A DNA stretch of 64,000 nt, from NCBI RefSeq assembly GCF_010731615.1, contig NZ_AP022618.1:558001-622000 (forward strand), in the 5' to 3' direction. The notes under the pieces were generated by a model that saw only the letters and a program-made list of their open reading frames with translations, was not told the DNA's origin and did no database searches. Positions within the stretch are counted from its first letter, which is position 1. Each line of letters starts with the position of its first letter. The stretch is from Mycolicibacterium insubricum. Its GTDB lineage: Bacteria > Actinomycetota > Actinomycetes > Mycobacteriales > Mycobacteriaceae. Shown here piece after piece: positions 51,573 to 59,526 of this stretch. A program made the position numbers and the translations under genes.

Positions 51573-51870
51573 TTCCCTCCTAGGGTAGGTTCTCGCGCTC
51601 GACTTAAAAATCTCACGGCTGACTTCTTGGCGCGACTTGCCCGGCAGGTATGGGCGAATGCCCGTGTTGCCCGAAAGAAGTATCAGGCCGCGAGCTGGGG
51701 GCTGGTGCTTCTTCTTGGCAGTGGGAGCCCTTGCCGCCGTCGCCCTCGATGTCGCTTGGAGTCGGTGTCGAACTAATGGCGGTGGCAGTCCTCCACGTGC
51801 ATGGAGCCAACGTGCACGGGTTCATTCAAGGGCAACTTCGCGGATGCCGAAGACGTCAAGTCGAGTCGAA
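51573..51870. other. Gap after dnaB without a convincing gene
   Basis: These 298 bp are less GC-rich than the core genome and contain short overlapping frames on both strands, none with recognisable sequence or a good ribosome site. CCTAGG occurs just after the dnaB stop. As the region directly follows the composition break in dnaB, it may be part of an inserted element. I could not recognise attachment-site repeats. Confidence 0.5.
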
Positions 51871-52890
51871 TCAGGGGCGTGCGAGCGTGTTGAAGACAGC
51901 ACGGAGTTTTCCCGGCAGCTGGCTTTCGGTGGTGTCCATGCAGTGTGCGCGAACTCGATTTCCGGACTTCGTGAATCGGGTCTCGATGGAGTAGCGGCGA
52001 GCGCGAGGTTGTCCGGTGATGCAGACATGAAGATCTGATCCTCGGCCCGTAACGTGCCAGCAGCGTAGGTGGTCGTTGTGCGGAGCCTGGGGGGTGAAGA
52101 TGCGGTGGCGGTCGTCGATCGCGAGTGCGTTGTCGAAGTCAGCTGCCGCGAGATATCTGTCGGCGGGATCAAGGGCCATGCCTTTTCGGATCTTCTCAGC
52201 CAACGCCTGCGACACGTGGGGTGCACGGTCGCGCACCGGAACGTACTTTCCGTGCAAGATGTCGTCGACTGAATCCCCCGCCTCGTAAGGCAGGCGGCCG
52301 GCGACCAGACCGTACAAGGTGCATGCAGCTGAGTAGATATCGGACTGCACGCTTGAGCGTCCGCCGGAATGCAGCTCTGGAGCTTTGATTCTGACATCGC
52401 CGTGCGCATCCGCTGTGCCGGTACCGTCCATCAAGGCCGCAATACCGAAGTCCCCAAGCTTGGCGCTGCCGTTTCGCGCAAGGAATATGTTGTGCGGTTT
52501 GACGTCACGATGCAACAAGCCACGTTTGTGGCACAGGTCCAAGCCGCGAAGCGCCCGTCGCATCCAGTCGACTGCTAAACCCGGTTCTACGCCCCATGGC
52601 TGTGCGCGTACGTCCAAGGAACATTCGGCGAGATCGGTCGCCAGGTATGGCAGGTCGACGGCCTGATCGGCATTGTGTACTTCGACGATGTGCTCGCTGC
52701 GAAGTGCCGTTAGGATGGTGGCCTCCCGCCAGGTGGCTCCGGAATCCCTATTGAGGATTAGCTTCAGGGCGACCTCGTATCCGCGATTCCTATCGAATGC
52801 CCGCCAAACCTCGCCGTAGGTACCTGCGCCCAAGAACTGCTTGAGGTCATAGCGGTTTGCGATCCGATCGCCGGTTGACGCCCACGTCAC
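51871..52890 (-). CDS. Serine/threonine protein kinase with short C-terminal domain
   Basis: This 339-aa kinase starts with GTG at 52890 (MTWASTGDRIANRYDLKQFL). All main motifs are present: glycine loop GAGTYGEVWRAF (residues 22 on), VALKLIL (Lys43), HRDVKPHN (127-134), GDFGIAAL (DFG at 147-149), and KAPELHSGGRSSVQSDIYS (APE-like segment). It should be active. The ~80 residues after the kinase domain (from APHNDHLRCWHVTGRGSDLH) are unlike any domain I know. No membrane segment is seen, so it is cytosolic, unlike PknA/PknB types. It is divergent from the RNase-H-like gene, with only 23 bp between start codons, so one or both transcripts are probably leaderless. Confidence 0.88.
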   Translation of the reverse strand: MTWASTGDRIANRYDLKQFLGAGTYGEVWRAFDRNRGYEVALKLILNRDSGATWREATILTALRSEHIVEVHNADQAVDLPYLATDLAECSLDVRAQPWGVEPGLAVDWMRRALRGLDLCHKRGLLHRDVKPHNIFLARNGSAKLGDFGIAALMDGTGTADAHGDVRIKAPELHSGGRSSVQSDIYSAACTLYGLVAGRLPYEAGDSVDDILHGKYVPVRDRAPHVSQALAEKIRKGMALDPADRYLAAADFDNALAIDDRHRIFTPQAPHNDHLRCWHVTGRGSDLHVCITGQPRARRYSIETRFTKSGNRVRAHCMDTTESQLPGKLRAVFNTLARP

Positions 52891-52913
52891 ATCAGAAGTG
52901 TATGTTCTGGACG

Positions 52914-53369
52914 ATGTTTGTTCTGGGACTGCGTGTGGGTACCGAGGGTAGTAAGTGGGTTTTGCGCGGTGTGCTTCTAGATCCTGCGACTGATGAAGTC
53001 TGCCCCACGACGATCGATCACTTCCCAAAGAAGAGCCACTCCGCGGCGCAGCAAGCCCATGACGCCCATGACGCATTGGCGGGCGCTTTGTCCGCCTATG
53101 AGATTCGCGCGGTCGTGTTACGGGAGGCAGATCACCACAATAGAGCTGGAATCAAGGACGGAACCAAGAAGCGTCTGCGGCTCGAAGGAGCCTGCCTGGC
53201 GGCGTGCCAGGCGCTGGGTGTGCCGGTGGAAGTCATGGACGGTCAAGGTGTTGGGCGCGCGATTGGTTCGTCGAAAGAGGGGGCAGAAGATGCGGCGCGG
53301 CAGCTTGGCGTCGACTCCAACCTGGTCGAAGCAGCCGCTGCTGCACTGGCCGCGAAATCTCTTCTATGA
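52914..53369 (+). CDS. Hypothetical protein, possible RNase H/RuvC-like fold
   Basis: This 151-aa protein starts with ATG at 52914; an ATG at 52902 is an alternative. The order of segments suggests an RNase-H-like fold: MFVLGLRVGTEGSKWVLRGV (strands 1-2), a helix, EIRAVVLREADHHNRAG (strand 4), RLRLEGACLAACQALGVPVE, and a final helix SNLVEAAAAALAAKSLL. In RuvC-type nucleases strand 1 carries an Asp and the last helix another; here these positions are Arg and Glu, so activity is doubtful. This is my own pattern reading and not a secure family call. It overlaps the convergent phosphoribosyltransferase-like gene by 6 bp. Confidence 0.6.
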   Translation: MFVLGLRVGTEGSKWVLRGVLLDPATDEVCPTTIDHFPKKSHSAAQQAHDAHDALAGALSAYEIRAVVLREADHHNRAGIKDGTKKRLRLEGACLAACQALGVPVEVMDGQGVGRAIGSSKEGAEDAARQLGVDSNLVEAAAAALAAKSLL

Positions 53370-53825
53370 GTTGAGGTTGAGCGAAACGACGTGGTCTATG
53401 CCGGGGTCGTCATCTAGACCATCAAGATCAGGTCGAACGCGGTCGAAGATGACGGCACCTACCCACGAGGCACCGTTTTCGCGCAAATAGGCTGCGCACG
53501 AACGTGTTATATTCCCGGTCACCGTGGCAGCATCGACGACCAGCACCTTCTCGGCGAAGGAATTCCGGCTGTCCGAATAGGCCAACTTGCCATTGCTGAG
53601 CAAGGCCGCTGCGGTAGTGAGTGGTTCTGCGGCAGCATTTGCGGCGACGAGGTGACTGCAACCAATTGCCGCAGCCGCGTCGATCAAAGCGATGGCGGCT
53701 TGTCGCAGTTGGTCGACTTCACGCAGGCATAGTGTCGACAGCTGAGCCTTGAGAACGCCCGCGGCCAGCGACTCCGGGGGGATTACACCCGCATCGGCCG
53801 ACAGCCCTGCAATCGCCTTGGTCAC
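53364..53825 (-). CDS. Phosphoribosyltransferase-like protein
   Basis: This 153-aa protein has the type I PRTase signature EKVLVVDAATVTGNITRS at about residues 92-109. It fits the PRPP-binding loop, although one of the usual two acidic residues is Ala. It is preceded by GCSHLVAANAAAEPLTTAAA, reminiscent of the flexible-loop region. I set the start at GTG 53825 because CGAGGAGGCAAG lies four to five bases upstream; an ATG at 53885 would run through a palindromic operator-like sequence. The substrate base is unknown; orotate or adenine PRTases are the nearest in shape. The gene is divergent from the winged-helix gene. Confidence 0.7.
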   Translation of the reverse strand: MTKAIAGLSADAGVIPPESLAAGVLKAQLSTLCLREVDQLRQAAIALIDAAAAIGCSHLVAANAAAEPLTTAAALLSNGKLAYSDSRNSFAEKVLVVDAATVTGNITRSCAAYLRENGASWVGAVIFDRVRPDLDGLDDDPGIDHVVSLNLNS

Positions 53826-53860
53826 CTTGCCTCCTCGAGGGTTCAGTGTGGAAACATGTG

Positions 53861-53879
53861 ACAAGTAGCTTGTAACAAG
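53861..53879. promoter_or_regulatory. Nested palindromes, candidate operator between PRTase-like and wHTH genes
   Basis: The sequence ACAAG-TAG-CTTGT-A-ACAAG contains two overlapping dyads, ACAAG/CTTGT with a 3-base centre and CTTGT/ACAAG with a 1-base centre. It lies 36 bp before the PRTase start and 31 bp before the winged-helix start, in the shared promoter region. It is a natural site for autoregulation by the 96-aa regulator. Confidence 0.55.
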
Positions 53880-53909
53880 ATTCATGCTAGTACGAACGGG
53901 GGTGCCGAT

Positions 53910-54200
53910 GTGGATGCCACTCAGGTCAGCGACGACATGTTCGGCAGAGCCTGCAGGCTTCCCCTGATGTTGTGGGTTCTACGCCACCCGAAGGACCGCG
54001 TCTACCAGTCCGAGCCACCTGAGTCACTGGGCGCGCGGACTGCGTTGCGGCAGGAACTCGACCGTATGGTCCGCATGGGGTTGCTGCGTGAAGAGCGGCC
54101 AGATGGTGACCCTCGCGTGTACTACGCGAAGACCGACAGTCCCTTGTGGGAGATCGTTGAGGCGGCCCGGGATGTCCTCAAGCGCAGTTCCGACAGTTGA
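53910..54200 (+). CDS. Small winged-helix transcriptional regulator
   Basis: This 96-aa protein starts with GTG at 53910. Its layout fits a winged-helix DNA-binding domain: ACRLPLMLWVLRHPKDRVYQ (helix 1), TALRQELDRMVRMGLLREER (recognition region and helix 3), then PDGDPRVYYAKTDSPLWEIV (wing and last helix). It resembles ArsR or MarR-type repressors but is too short to say which; no metal-binding cysteine pair is seen (one Cys near residue 14). It is divergent from the PRTase-like gene with a palindromic site between them, so it probably controls both. Confidence 0.75.
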   Translation: MDATQVSDDMFGRACRLPLMLWVLRHPKDRVYQSEPPESLGARTALRQELDRMVRMGLLREERPDGDPRVYYAKTDSPLWEIVEAARDVLKRSSDS

Positions 54201-54601
54201 CCGGTTCGAGATTAAAGCGACTGGCTGTCGGAGAAGTCGGTAGGGCCGCAGGGGTTCGAAGCTATTCGTGAGACAAACCTTGGCGAAGGTGCCATGAGAC
54301 AGATCCAATGCCTGCATGCCAACGCTGTGGGTATTTGAAGTGGAGTCTTAGAACCCACACCTCCTGCTGCCGAGATGCAACGGAAGATGGGCTGCCTACG
54401 AGCTGACCGCGTTCCAGGGCCATGGTCATCTGATGTTCTCGATGCGGCACGTTCACCAGGAGCGGGTATGCCGTCATCCCGGGTAGTGCAGTGTGCACCT
54501 CCGCGACCGAAATCTGCGACCGGATGCTGTAGTCGCGGAGGCCGAGGGTCGCCCATGGTGAAGGCACCGGATCACACCGACCACAGCAAGGAAACGTCGC
54601 C
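54201..54601. other. 401-bp gap between wHTH and PhyH genes
   Basis: No convincing gene is found here. A minus-strand frame ending at 54262 reads plausible protein-like sequence (VAEVHTALPGMTAYPLLVNV) with fairly high third-position GC in its first half. It lacks a good start site and I do not recognise a family; it could be a gene remnant. The plus strand near 54590 has AAGGAAACG, the ribosome site of the PhyH gene. Confidence 0.45.
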
Positions 54602-55465
54602 ATGCCTGCAACTGCCACCGCGAAACTACGCACGACCGCCAGTACAGCTCCGATCGACGAGATTCTGTCGATCGTCCGTGAGGATGGCGGCGTAATCGTC
54701 AAGGGACTTCTCACACCGGATCAGGTGGCACGATTCAACGCCGAGATCGACCCGGCCCTGCGGGGGTTGGATCCCGGTTCGAAGCACGACAACGAAATCG
54801 TCGCGGAATTTCACGGTCGGAACACCAAGCGCCTCACCAACTTGGTCACCCGAAGCGAGACGTTCCGCCGCGAAGTGATCGATCACGACCTCGTTCATGC
54901 GTTGGCCGATGGGGTGTTTCTCGAAGAATCGGGTACCTACTGGATGACGACGGCCCAGGTGATCGAGATCGGTCCGGGCAACGCTGCCCAGATGCTCCAC
55001 CGCGACCTGGAGAATTGGTTTCCGTTCGTCGGCATGGGACCTGCCGGGCCCGAGGTGACCGTCAACTTCCTGATCGCCCTGACCGACTTCACCGAGGAGA
55101 ACGGCGCCACCCGAGTTATCCCGGGTAGCCACAAGTGGGATGACTTCGAGGACCGCGGTACGCCGGAGCAGACCATTCCAGCTGAGATGAGTGCCGGCGA
55201 CGCACTGTTCTTCAGCGGCAAGACCGCCCACGGTGGCGGCGCGAACCGCACTTCCGACGAGTACCGCCGTGCGGTCAGCTTCGCACTCAACCCGGGCTTC
55301 TTGGTAGGCGAGGAGGCCTACCCGTTCCTCGTCGACCGCGAACTCGCACGATCGCTCCCGCCCCGCGTTCAGAGCCTCATCGGATTCCGCTCGCAATACC
55401 CGACCGGCTCTCCGGGGCTTTGGCAGGTCGACTACCGCGAGCTCGCGGACTACCTCGACCTCTGA
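54602..55465 (+). CDS. Phytanoyl-CoA dioxygenase (PhyH) family Fe(II)/2-oxoglutarate enzyme
   Basis: This 287-aa protein shows the metal-binding HxD in QMLHRDLENW (His133, Asp135) and the distal His in GKTAHGGGANRT (His210). The 2-oxoglutarate-binding Arg is likely in EYRRAVSFALN. The segments FLIALTDFTEENGATRVIPG then SHKWDDF and PAEMSAGDALFF are typical PhyH-family sequence. Such enzymes hydroxylate small molecules or fatty acyl chains; the substrate is unknown. ATG at 54602 has AAGGAAA upstream. It precedes a truncated NAD-binding reductase gene, which may once have been its partner. Confidence 0.88.
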   Translation: MPATATAKLRTTASTAPIDEILSIVREDGGVIVKGLLTPDQVARFNAEIDPALRGLDPGSKHDNEIVAEFHGRNTKRLTNLVTRSETFRREVIDHDLVHALADGVFLEESGTYWMTTAQVIEIGPGNAAQMLHRDLENWFPFVGMGPAGPEVTVNFLIALTDFTEENGATRVIPGSHKWDDFEDRGTPEQTIPAEMSAGDALFFSGKTAHGGGANRTSDEYRRAVSFALNPGFLVGEEAYPFLVDRELARSLPPRVQSLIGFRSQYPTGSPGLWQVDYRELADYLDL

Positions 55466-55519
55466 CCTCAAGCACGTACTCCAACAGACCGACACCACCC
55501 ACTGAAGAAACAAGGAACC

Positions 55520-55777
55520 ATGGCTGAATCACACGATGTCGTCGTGCTCGGCTGCGGCCTGATGGGGTCGGCCCTGGCGAGATCCTTTGCAACCAGGGGC
55601 TATTCGACCGGTACCTGGAACCGCACGCACGAGCGGGCAGAAGCATTGGCGGCGGACGGTGTCATGGTTCGCGGCCAGGCGTGCCGTTTCCGGGGTGGGC
55701 GACGTCGAGCGCTGGTGACTGTCGGCGGGTCGAGACCGGTATGGGCGGGCCGGGAGCCTCAGGCGGGCGGGGGTTGA
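55520..55777 (+). pseudogene. Truncated NAD(P)-binding dehydrogenase (6-phosphogluconate DH / imine reductase type)
   Basis: The first ~50 codons after ATG 55520 encode the Rossmann start MAESHDVVVLGCGLMGSALA then RSFATRGYSTGTWNRTHERA, clearly an NAD(P)-binding beta-hydroxyacid dehydrogenase or imine reductase. Full-length relatives have about 290 residues. After EALAADGVMV the sequence changes to an Arg/Gly-rich stretch without family similarity and stops at 55777, overlapping the convergent VOC gene. The gene has lost its C-terminal ~240 residues by deletion. The remaining frame is probably not functional. Confidence 0.8.
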
Positions 55778-56103
55778 TGCAATCCGAACGGCACTCCTTG
55801 ATCATCGGTGCAGTTCGCGAATCGGCCGAAGCCAGGTTCTTCTGGTGACGGATCGGCGGCGTGACCGCCGAGTTCGCGCACCTTGGCGATCGCGTCGTCG
55901 ATGTCGTTGACGGCGAAGTAAGCGGTCAGAGTGCCCGTCTTCACTTCGTCGTGGAGGCCACCGCGAATGGTGGGGGTTTGGATGACAGCTTGATCGCCGT
56001 CACCAAAGCCGTTGAAGGTCCACCCCAGAAGTGTTCCAAAGAACGCTCGAGCCTTCTTCGCGTCGGGTGCGCCAATCTCGAAATGGGTCACTTCACCGGT
56101 CAT
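55759..56103 (-). CDS. VOC (glyoxalase/dioxygenase-fold) family protein
   Basis: This 114-aa protein belongs to the vicinal oxygen chelate superfamily: MTGEVTHFEIGAPDAKKARA, FFGTLLGWTFNGFG, AYFAVNDIDDAIAKVRELGG, then GRFANCTDDQGVPFGLHQPP. Members bind metal and act as glyoxalases, dioxygenases or drug-binding resistance proteins; this small form has no assigned substrate. It lies 72 bp downstream of the AraC-family regulator gene on the same strand, so the two may form an operon. Its 3' end overlaps the degenerate tail of the truncated dehydrogenase. Confidence 0.9.
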   Translation of the reverse strand: MTGEVTHFEIGAPDAKKARAFFGTLLGWTFNGFGDGDQAVIQTPTIRGGLHDEVKTGTLTAYFAVNDIDDAIAKVRELGGHAADPSPEEPGFGRFANCTDDQGVPFGLHQPPPA

Positions 56104-56175
56104 CCCGTTCGCCTTTCTTCGAGGGTGTCTCCGAAACTACGAAGTGTGACGACTGCCGTATTGGAAGAAAGTCAC

Positions 56176-57024
56176 CTATCCGGCCAGCAGCGGCCAGGCG
56201 GATCCGAGTCCATCGCCGGTTCGGAGGATGCTCGAGACCACGCCGGGGGGCTGCTCGGCGAAGGCGGCAAAGTCGAGATGCATGTGCGCCTGGTCGTAGT
56301 AGCCGCACGCGACGGCAACACGTCCCGGTGTCAGACCATTTCGCAGAAGTGCGGTGGCGTTCTCGAACCGAAACAGGCGGGCCGCCACCTTCGGCGTGAC
56401 CCCGAAGGCGCGGCAGAACCTGGATCCGAGATGGCGGCGGTTCCAACCAATCTCTTCGGCAACGGATTCGATACGGACCCGCCCGCGGGCGTGTTCGATC
56501 ATCTCCCATGCCCGGCGAAGCTTGGGATCGACCAGTGGGCCACCGCTGGGCTGTAGGTATTCGTCGACGATGTCGAAGACGTCCGCCCAGTCCGGTGTCG
56601 AGGCGAGCCGGTCGTGGAGATCGACGGCTCGACGGCCGATCACGTCGTCGAGAGACACAACCTGCTGGTCGAGATCACCCAACGCGGTCCCGAGGAAACC
56701 GGCGGCATCGGTGACCGACAAGTCGATCTCGATACCGTGAAACAATCCCTGCTGATCGACGACCACCGGACCGGCTCGCGGCCCGGCGACGAACGCCCCG
56801 ACCGCAACCCCGGCGGACTCAACCGCTGCCGTCACCGTCATGGTCGAGCCGAAGACCAGCACCAACCGGGCACATGGTGTGGCCCACTCCACGGTCCTGC
56901 GAGACTGGTCCAACTGCTCGGCGAACCCGGCGTAAGAGTGAGCCAGGATGCCACCCGAACGTGGGCGGCGCCAGGCGAGTTCCCAGTCCGTTCCCCGGGA
57001 TGTCCGCACGTCCACCGTCAACAC
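56176..57024 (-). CDS. AraC-family transcriptional regulator
   Basis: This 282-aa regulator has an N-terminal sensing domain (residues about 1-150, including AGPRAGPVVVDQQGLFHGIE) and a C-terminal AraC double helix-turn-helix: VRIESVAEEIGWNRRHLGSR, FCRAFGVTPKVAARLFRFEN, and GRVAVACGYYDQAHMHLDFA. The CGYYDQAHM form is typical of a large actinobacterial AraC subgroup. The likely start is GTG at 57024; other GTG codons follow closely. It lies between the VOC gene and the membrane protein gene on the same strand and may control either. Confidence 0.88.
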   Translation of the reverse strand: MLTVDVRTSRGTDWELAWRRPRSGGILAHSYAGFAEQLDQSRRTVEWATPCARLVLVFGSTMTVTAAVESAGVAVGAFVAGPRAGPVVVDQQGLFHGIEIDLSVTDAAGFLGTALGDLDQQVVSLDDVIGRRAVDLHDRLASTPDWADVFDIVDEYLQPSGGPLVDPKLRRAWEMIEHARGRVRIESVAEEIGWNRRHLGSRFCRAFGVTPKVAARLFRFENATALLRNGLTPGRVAVACGYYDQAHMHLDFAAFAEQPPGVVSSILRTGDGLGSAWPLLAG

Positions 57025-57090
57025 TGTGCCAGGTGTCCACGCCGCCCATCACGGCGACATCGCACTTGAGGTTGCCGGTGAGGGGGGTGC

Positions 57091-57780
57091 TCATGGCAGT
57101 GCACTCACATTCTCGGTTGGCTTTGCGTTGGCAGCAACGTTGTGGGCGTGCAGCGCGCGGTAGGCGAGGTAGTAGACGAAGCCCTGAGCTCCCCACGTCG
57201 TCAGCGCGGCGGTGAAGAAGATCGTGCGGAGTTCGTCGTCGAAGGGGAACGGGAAGAAGTCGTAGGTGATCGCGATGACGGTCCCCGCTGCTGTGGTGAG
57301 CGCAGCCCAACCGGCGAGCCGCTTTTCGCCAATGCCCCACAGCCGCTTGACGAAGTACGCGAGGAACAGCGTGGTGAGCAGGTTCATCGTGAGATAGAAC
57401 GCGGCCGGACCGACATGGAGCGTCTCGTGGTCGAGCCCGCCCAGGAGGAAGCCGCCCCCAATGGCGAGTCCGAAGGCGCCGATCTCGACGGCAAGGGTCG
57501 GCTTGTACCGATGGGTCACCGCCATCAGGCCCAGCACCAGGACGAGTGTGAAGCCGAACGATCGCGAGAACGCGTCGAGGAAGAAGGCCACCGACAAGGG
57601 GCCGCTGCCCGATTCGGCGCCCAGCAGCGACCCCACGAGGAAGTTCGTCGCCGACACACCGACGACCGAGTATTCAAGGCCGAGCAGCCAGTTGCCGTAG
57701 TTCCGGAGGAACTTCCAGCCGCAGCAGAAGCCGACGACGATCAGCCAGACATCGGCCAAGAGGAAGAGCATGTCATTCAT
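57091..57780 (-). CDS. Polytopic membrane protein, unknown function
   Basis: This 229-aa protein has about six or seven membrane segments, including FLLADVWLIVVGFCCGWKFL, NFLVGSLLGAESGSG, FTLVLVLGLMAVTHRYKPTL, FYLTMNLLTTLFLAYFVKRL, GWAALTTAAGTVIAITYDFF, and FFTAALTTWGAQGFVYYLAY. ATG at 57780 is the start, since MNDMLFLLADVW begins a clean first helix. I do not recognise the family. It is divergent from the monooxygenase gene across a 237-bp gap (57781-58017), which contains short CACGGTGCACGGTGCACC-type repeats near 57885 and both promoters. Confidence 0.8.
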   Translation of the reverse strand: MNDMLFLLADVWLIVVGFCCGWKFLRNYGNWLLGLEYSVVGVSATNFLVGSLLGAESGSGPLSVAFFLDAFSRSFGFTLVLVLGLMAVTHRYKPTLAVEIGAFGLAIGGGFLLGGLDHETLHVGPAAFYLTMNLLTTLFLAYFVKRLWGIGEKRLAGWAALTTAAGTVIAITYDFFPFPFDDELRTIFFTAALTTWGAQGFVYYLAYRALHAHNVAANAKPTENVSALP

Positions 57781-58017
57781 TGCCTTGGCTCCTTTCCTAT
57801 TCGAGGTGGTCTCTACTTTCGCGAGCCGGTGACTCCGGTCACAACGACACGGCGCACCTGTTCGAGTCGCCGTCGGTGCACGGTGCACGGTGCACCCCGT
57901 GTGCACGCTGCACCCGCTCGGTCAAAAGGCGGTGCGCGCTGTCGTAGTGAGCGAGGTCATACCTGAGCCACTGTGGACGTCACGAAGTCACCAGAGGAGA
58001 CGAGGGAGTTGGCAGCC

Positions 58018-59526
58018 ATGACAACTGAGGTATCGAATGACGTTGCGGAGTTCGACGTCGTCATCATCGGAGCGGGAATCTCGGGAATCGGTGCGGCACG
58101 GTATTTCAGCCGCGGGCTCCCGGACAAGTCCATCGCCGTGCTGGAGGGCCGCCAGAACTTTGGCGGCACGTGGGATCTTTTCCGCTATCCGGGCATCCGC
58201 TCCGACTCGGACCTACACACCTTCGGTTACGAGTTCAAGCCGTGGCGCCATGAGTCGGCGATCGCGGACGCTCATCTGATCCGGGAGTACCTGCACGAGA
58301 CGATCGAGGAAAACGATCTCGGACGACTCATCCGGTACGGACACCGGGTCGTGCGGTCGGAATGGTCCTCAGCGGACTCGAAGTGGACGCTGACCGTCGA
58401 AGTGACCGATCCCACCGGTTCGGTTGCCACGAAGACGATCCGGACCGGCTGGGTTTTCGCGGCCACCGGCTACTACCGGTATGACGAGGGTTTCTCGCCG
58501 GAGTTTCCGGGACGCGAGGACTTCGGGGGTCTGGTGATTCATCCGCAGCACTGGCCGGAGGACCTCGACTACCGCGGCAAGAAGGTCGTCATCATCGGCA
58601 GCGGCGCGACCGCAGTCACGATGGTGCCGGCGATGTTGACCGGCCCTGGCGCTGCCGGTCATGTGACGATGCTGCAGCGCACGCCGACCTACATCATGCC
58701 GAGTCCTCGCGTCGACAAGCTCGCTCTCGCACTCACGAAACTTCTCGGCCCCCAGCGGGGGTACGCCGTGACGCGGTTCAAGAACATCTGGATCGAACGC
58801 GGGATCGTCAAGGGCCTGCGGATGTTCCCGAAGGCAGGGCGAAAGCTGATCCGGCGCGAGAACATCAGGCGGCTCCCCAAGGGGTTCGACGTCGACAAGC
58901 ACTTCAACCCGCCCTACAACCCGTGGGACCAGCGGTTGTGCGCGGCGCCAGACGGGGACTTCTTCGATGCGATCAAGGAAGGCAGCGCCTCGGTCGTCAC
59001 GGACTCCATCGTGCGCTTCAGCAAGGGCGGTATCGTCCTGAACTCCGGCGAAGAACTGCAGGCCGACATCATCGTGACCGCAACCGGATTGAACCTGCGA
59101 CTCTTCGATGGAATGCCGATCGTGGTGGACGGGCGCGAGGTCGACATCACCGAGTCGTACGCGTACCGCGGGATGCTCCTGAGCGGAATCCCCAACTGGG
59201 CGATGGCCATCGGCTATACGACATCGTCCTGGACTCTCAAGGTGAGTCTCATGTGCCGGTATTTCATCGACTTGATCAAGCACATGGATGCTTGCGGATT
59301 CGACCGCGCGGTGCCGGTCGCGATTGCGGGAATGGAGCCCAGGCCGGTGATGGATCTCCAATCCGGTTACGCCAAGCGTGGGGCTAAGGTATTGCCAAAA
59401 CAGGGACCAACAGCACCGTGGCGCATGGCGATGTCCTACCAGGAAGACGCAAAGGCATTGCGCGGTCCCGTTGCCGACGAGCACCTCGAGTTCGGCGTCA
59501 GCGAGAGGGCACAGGCCTATGTCTGA
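58018..59526 (+). CDS. Flavin-containing Baeyer-Villiger-type monooxygenase (EthA/MymA-like)
   Basis: This 502-aa enzyme uses FAD and NADPH to insert oxygen into ketones or oxidise heteroatoms. The FAD motif VVIIGAGISGIGAARYFSRG lies near residue 15-34. The Baeyer-Villiger fingerprint FGGLVIHPQHWPE lies near residues 169-181. The NADPH motif VVIIGSGATAVTMVPAML follows it. GTWDLFRYPGIRSDSDLHTF is like EthA and MymA of M. tuberculosis. ATG at 58018 has GAGGGAG nine bases upstream. The stop overlaps the hydrolase ATG by 8 bp, suggesting the hydrolase cleaves the ester made here. Confidence 0.9.
   Translation: MTTEVSNDVAEFDVVIIGAGISGIGAARYFSRGLPDKSIAVLEGRQNFGGTWDLFRYPGIRSDSDLHTFGYEFKPWRHESAIADAHLIREYLHETIEENDLGRLIRYGHRVVRSEWSSADSKWTLTVEVTDPTGSVATKTIRTGWVFAATGYYRYDEGFSPEFPGREDFGGLVIHPQHWPEDLDYRGKKVVIIGSGATAVTMVPAMLTGPGAAGHVTMLQRTPTYIMPSPRVDKLALALTKLLGPQRGYAVTRFKNIWIERGIVKGLRMFPKAGRKLIRRENIRRLPKGFDVDKHFNPPYNPWDQRLCAAPDGDFFDAIKEGSASVVTDSIVRFSKGGIVLNSGEELQADIIVTATGLNLRLFDGMPIVVDGREVDITESYAYRGMLLSGIPNWAMAIGYTTSSWTLKVSLMCRYFIDLIKHMDACGFDRAVPVAIAGMEPRPVMDLQSGYAKRGAKVLPKQGPTAPWRMAMSYQEDAKALRGPVADEHLEFGVSERAQAYV

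Noticed and set aside
51637-52038. Plus-strand frames of 114-133 aa just after dnaB
   Set aside because: They run antisense into the kinase gene, have no ribosome site, and show no protein-like pattern.
54252-54262. GGTTCGAAGC resembling a tRNA T-loop
   Set aside because: The flanking bases do not pair into a T-stem and no acceptor or anticodon arm can be drawn.
54262-54714. 150-aa minus-strand frame in the gap before the PhyH gene
   Set aside because: No ribosome site, extends into the PhyH coding region on the other strand, and no family recognised; noted only as a possible remnant.
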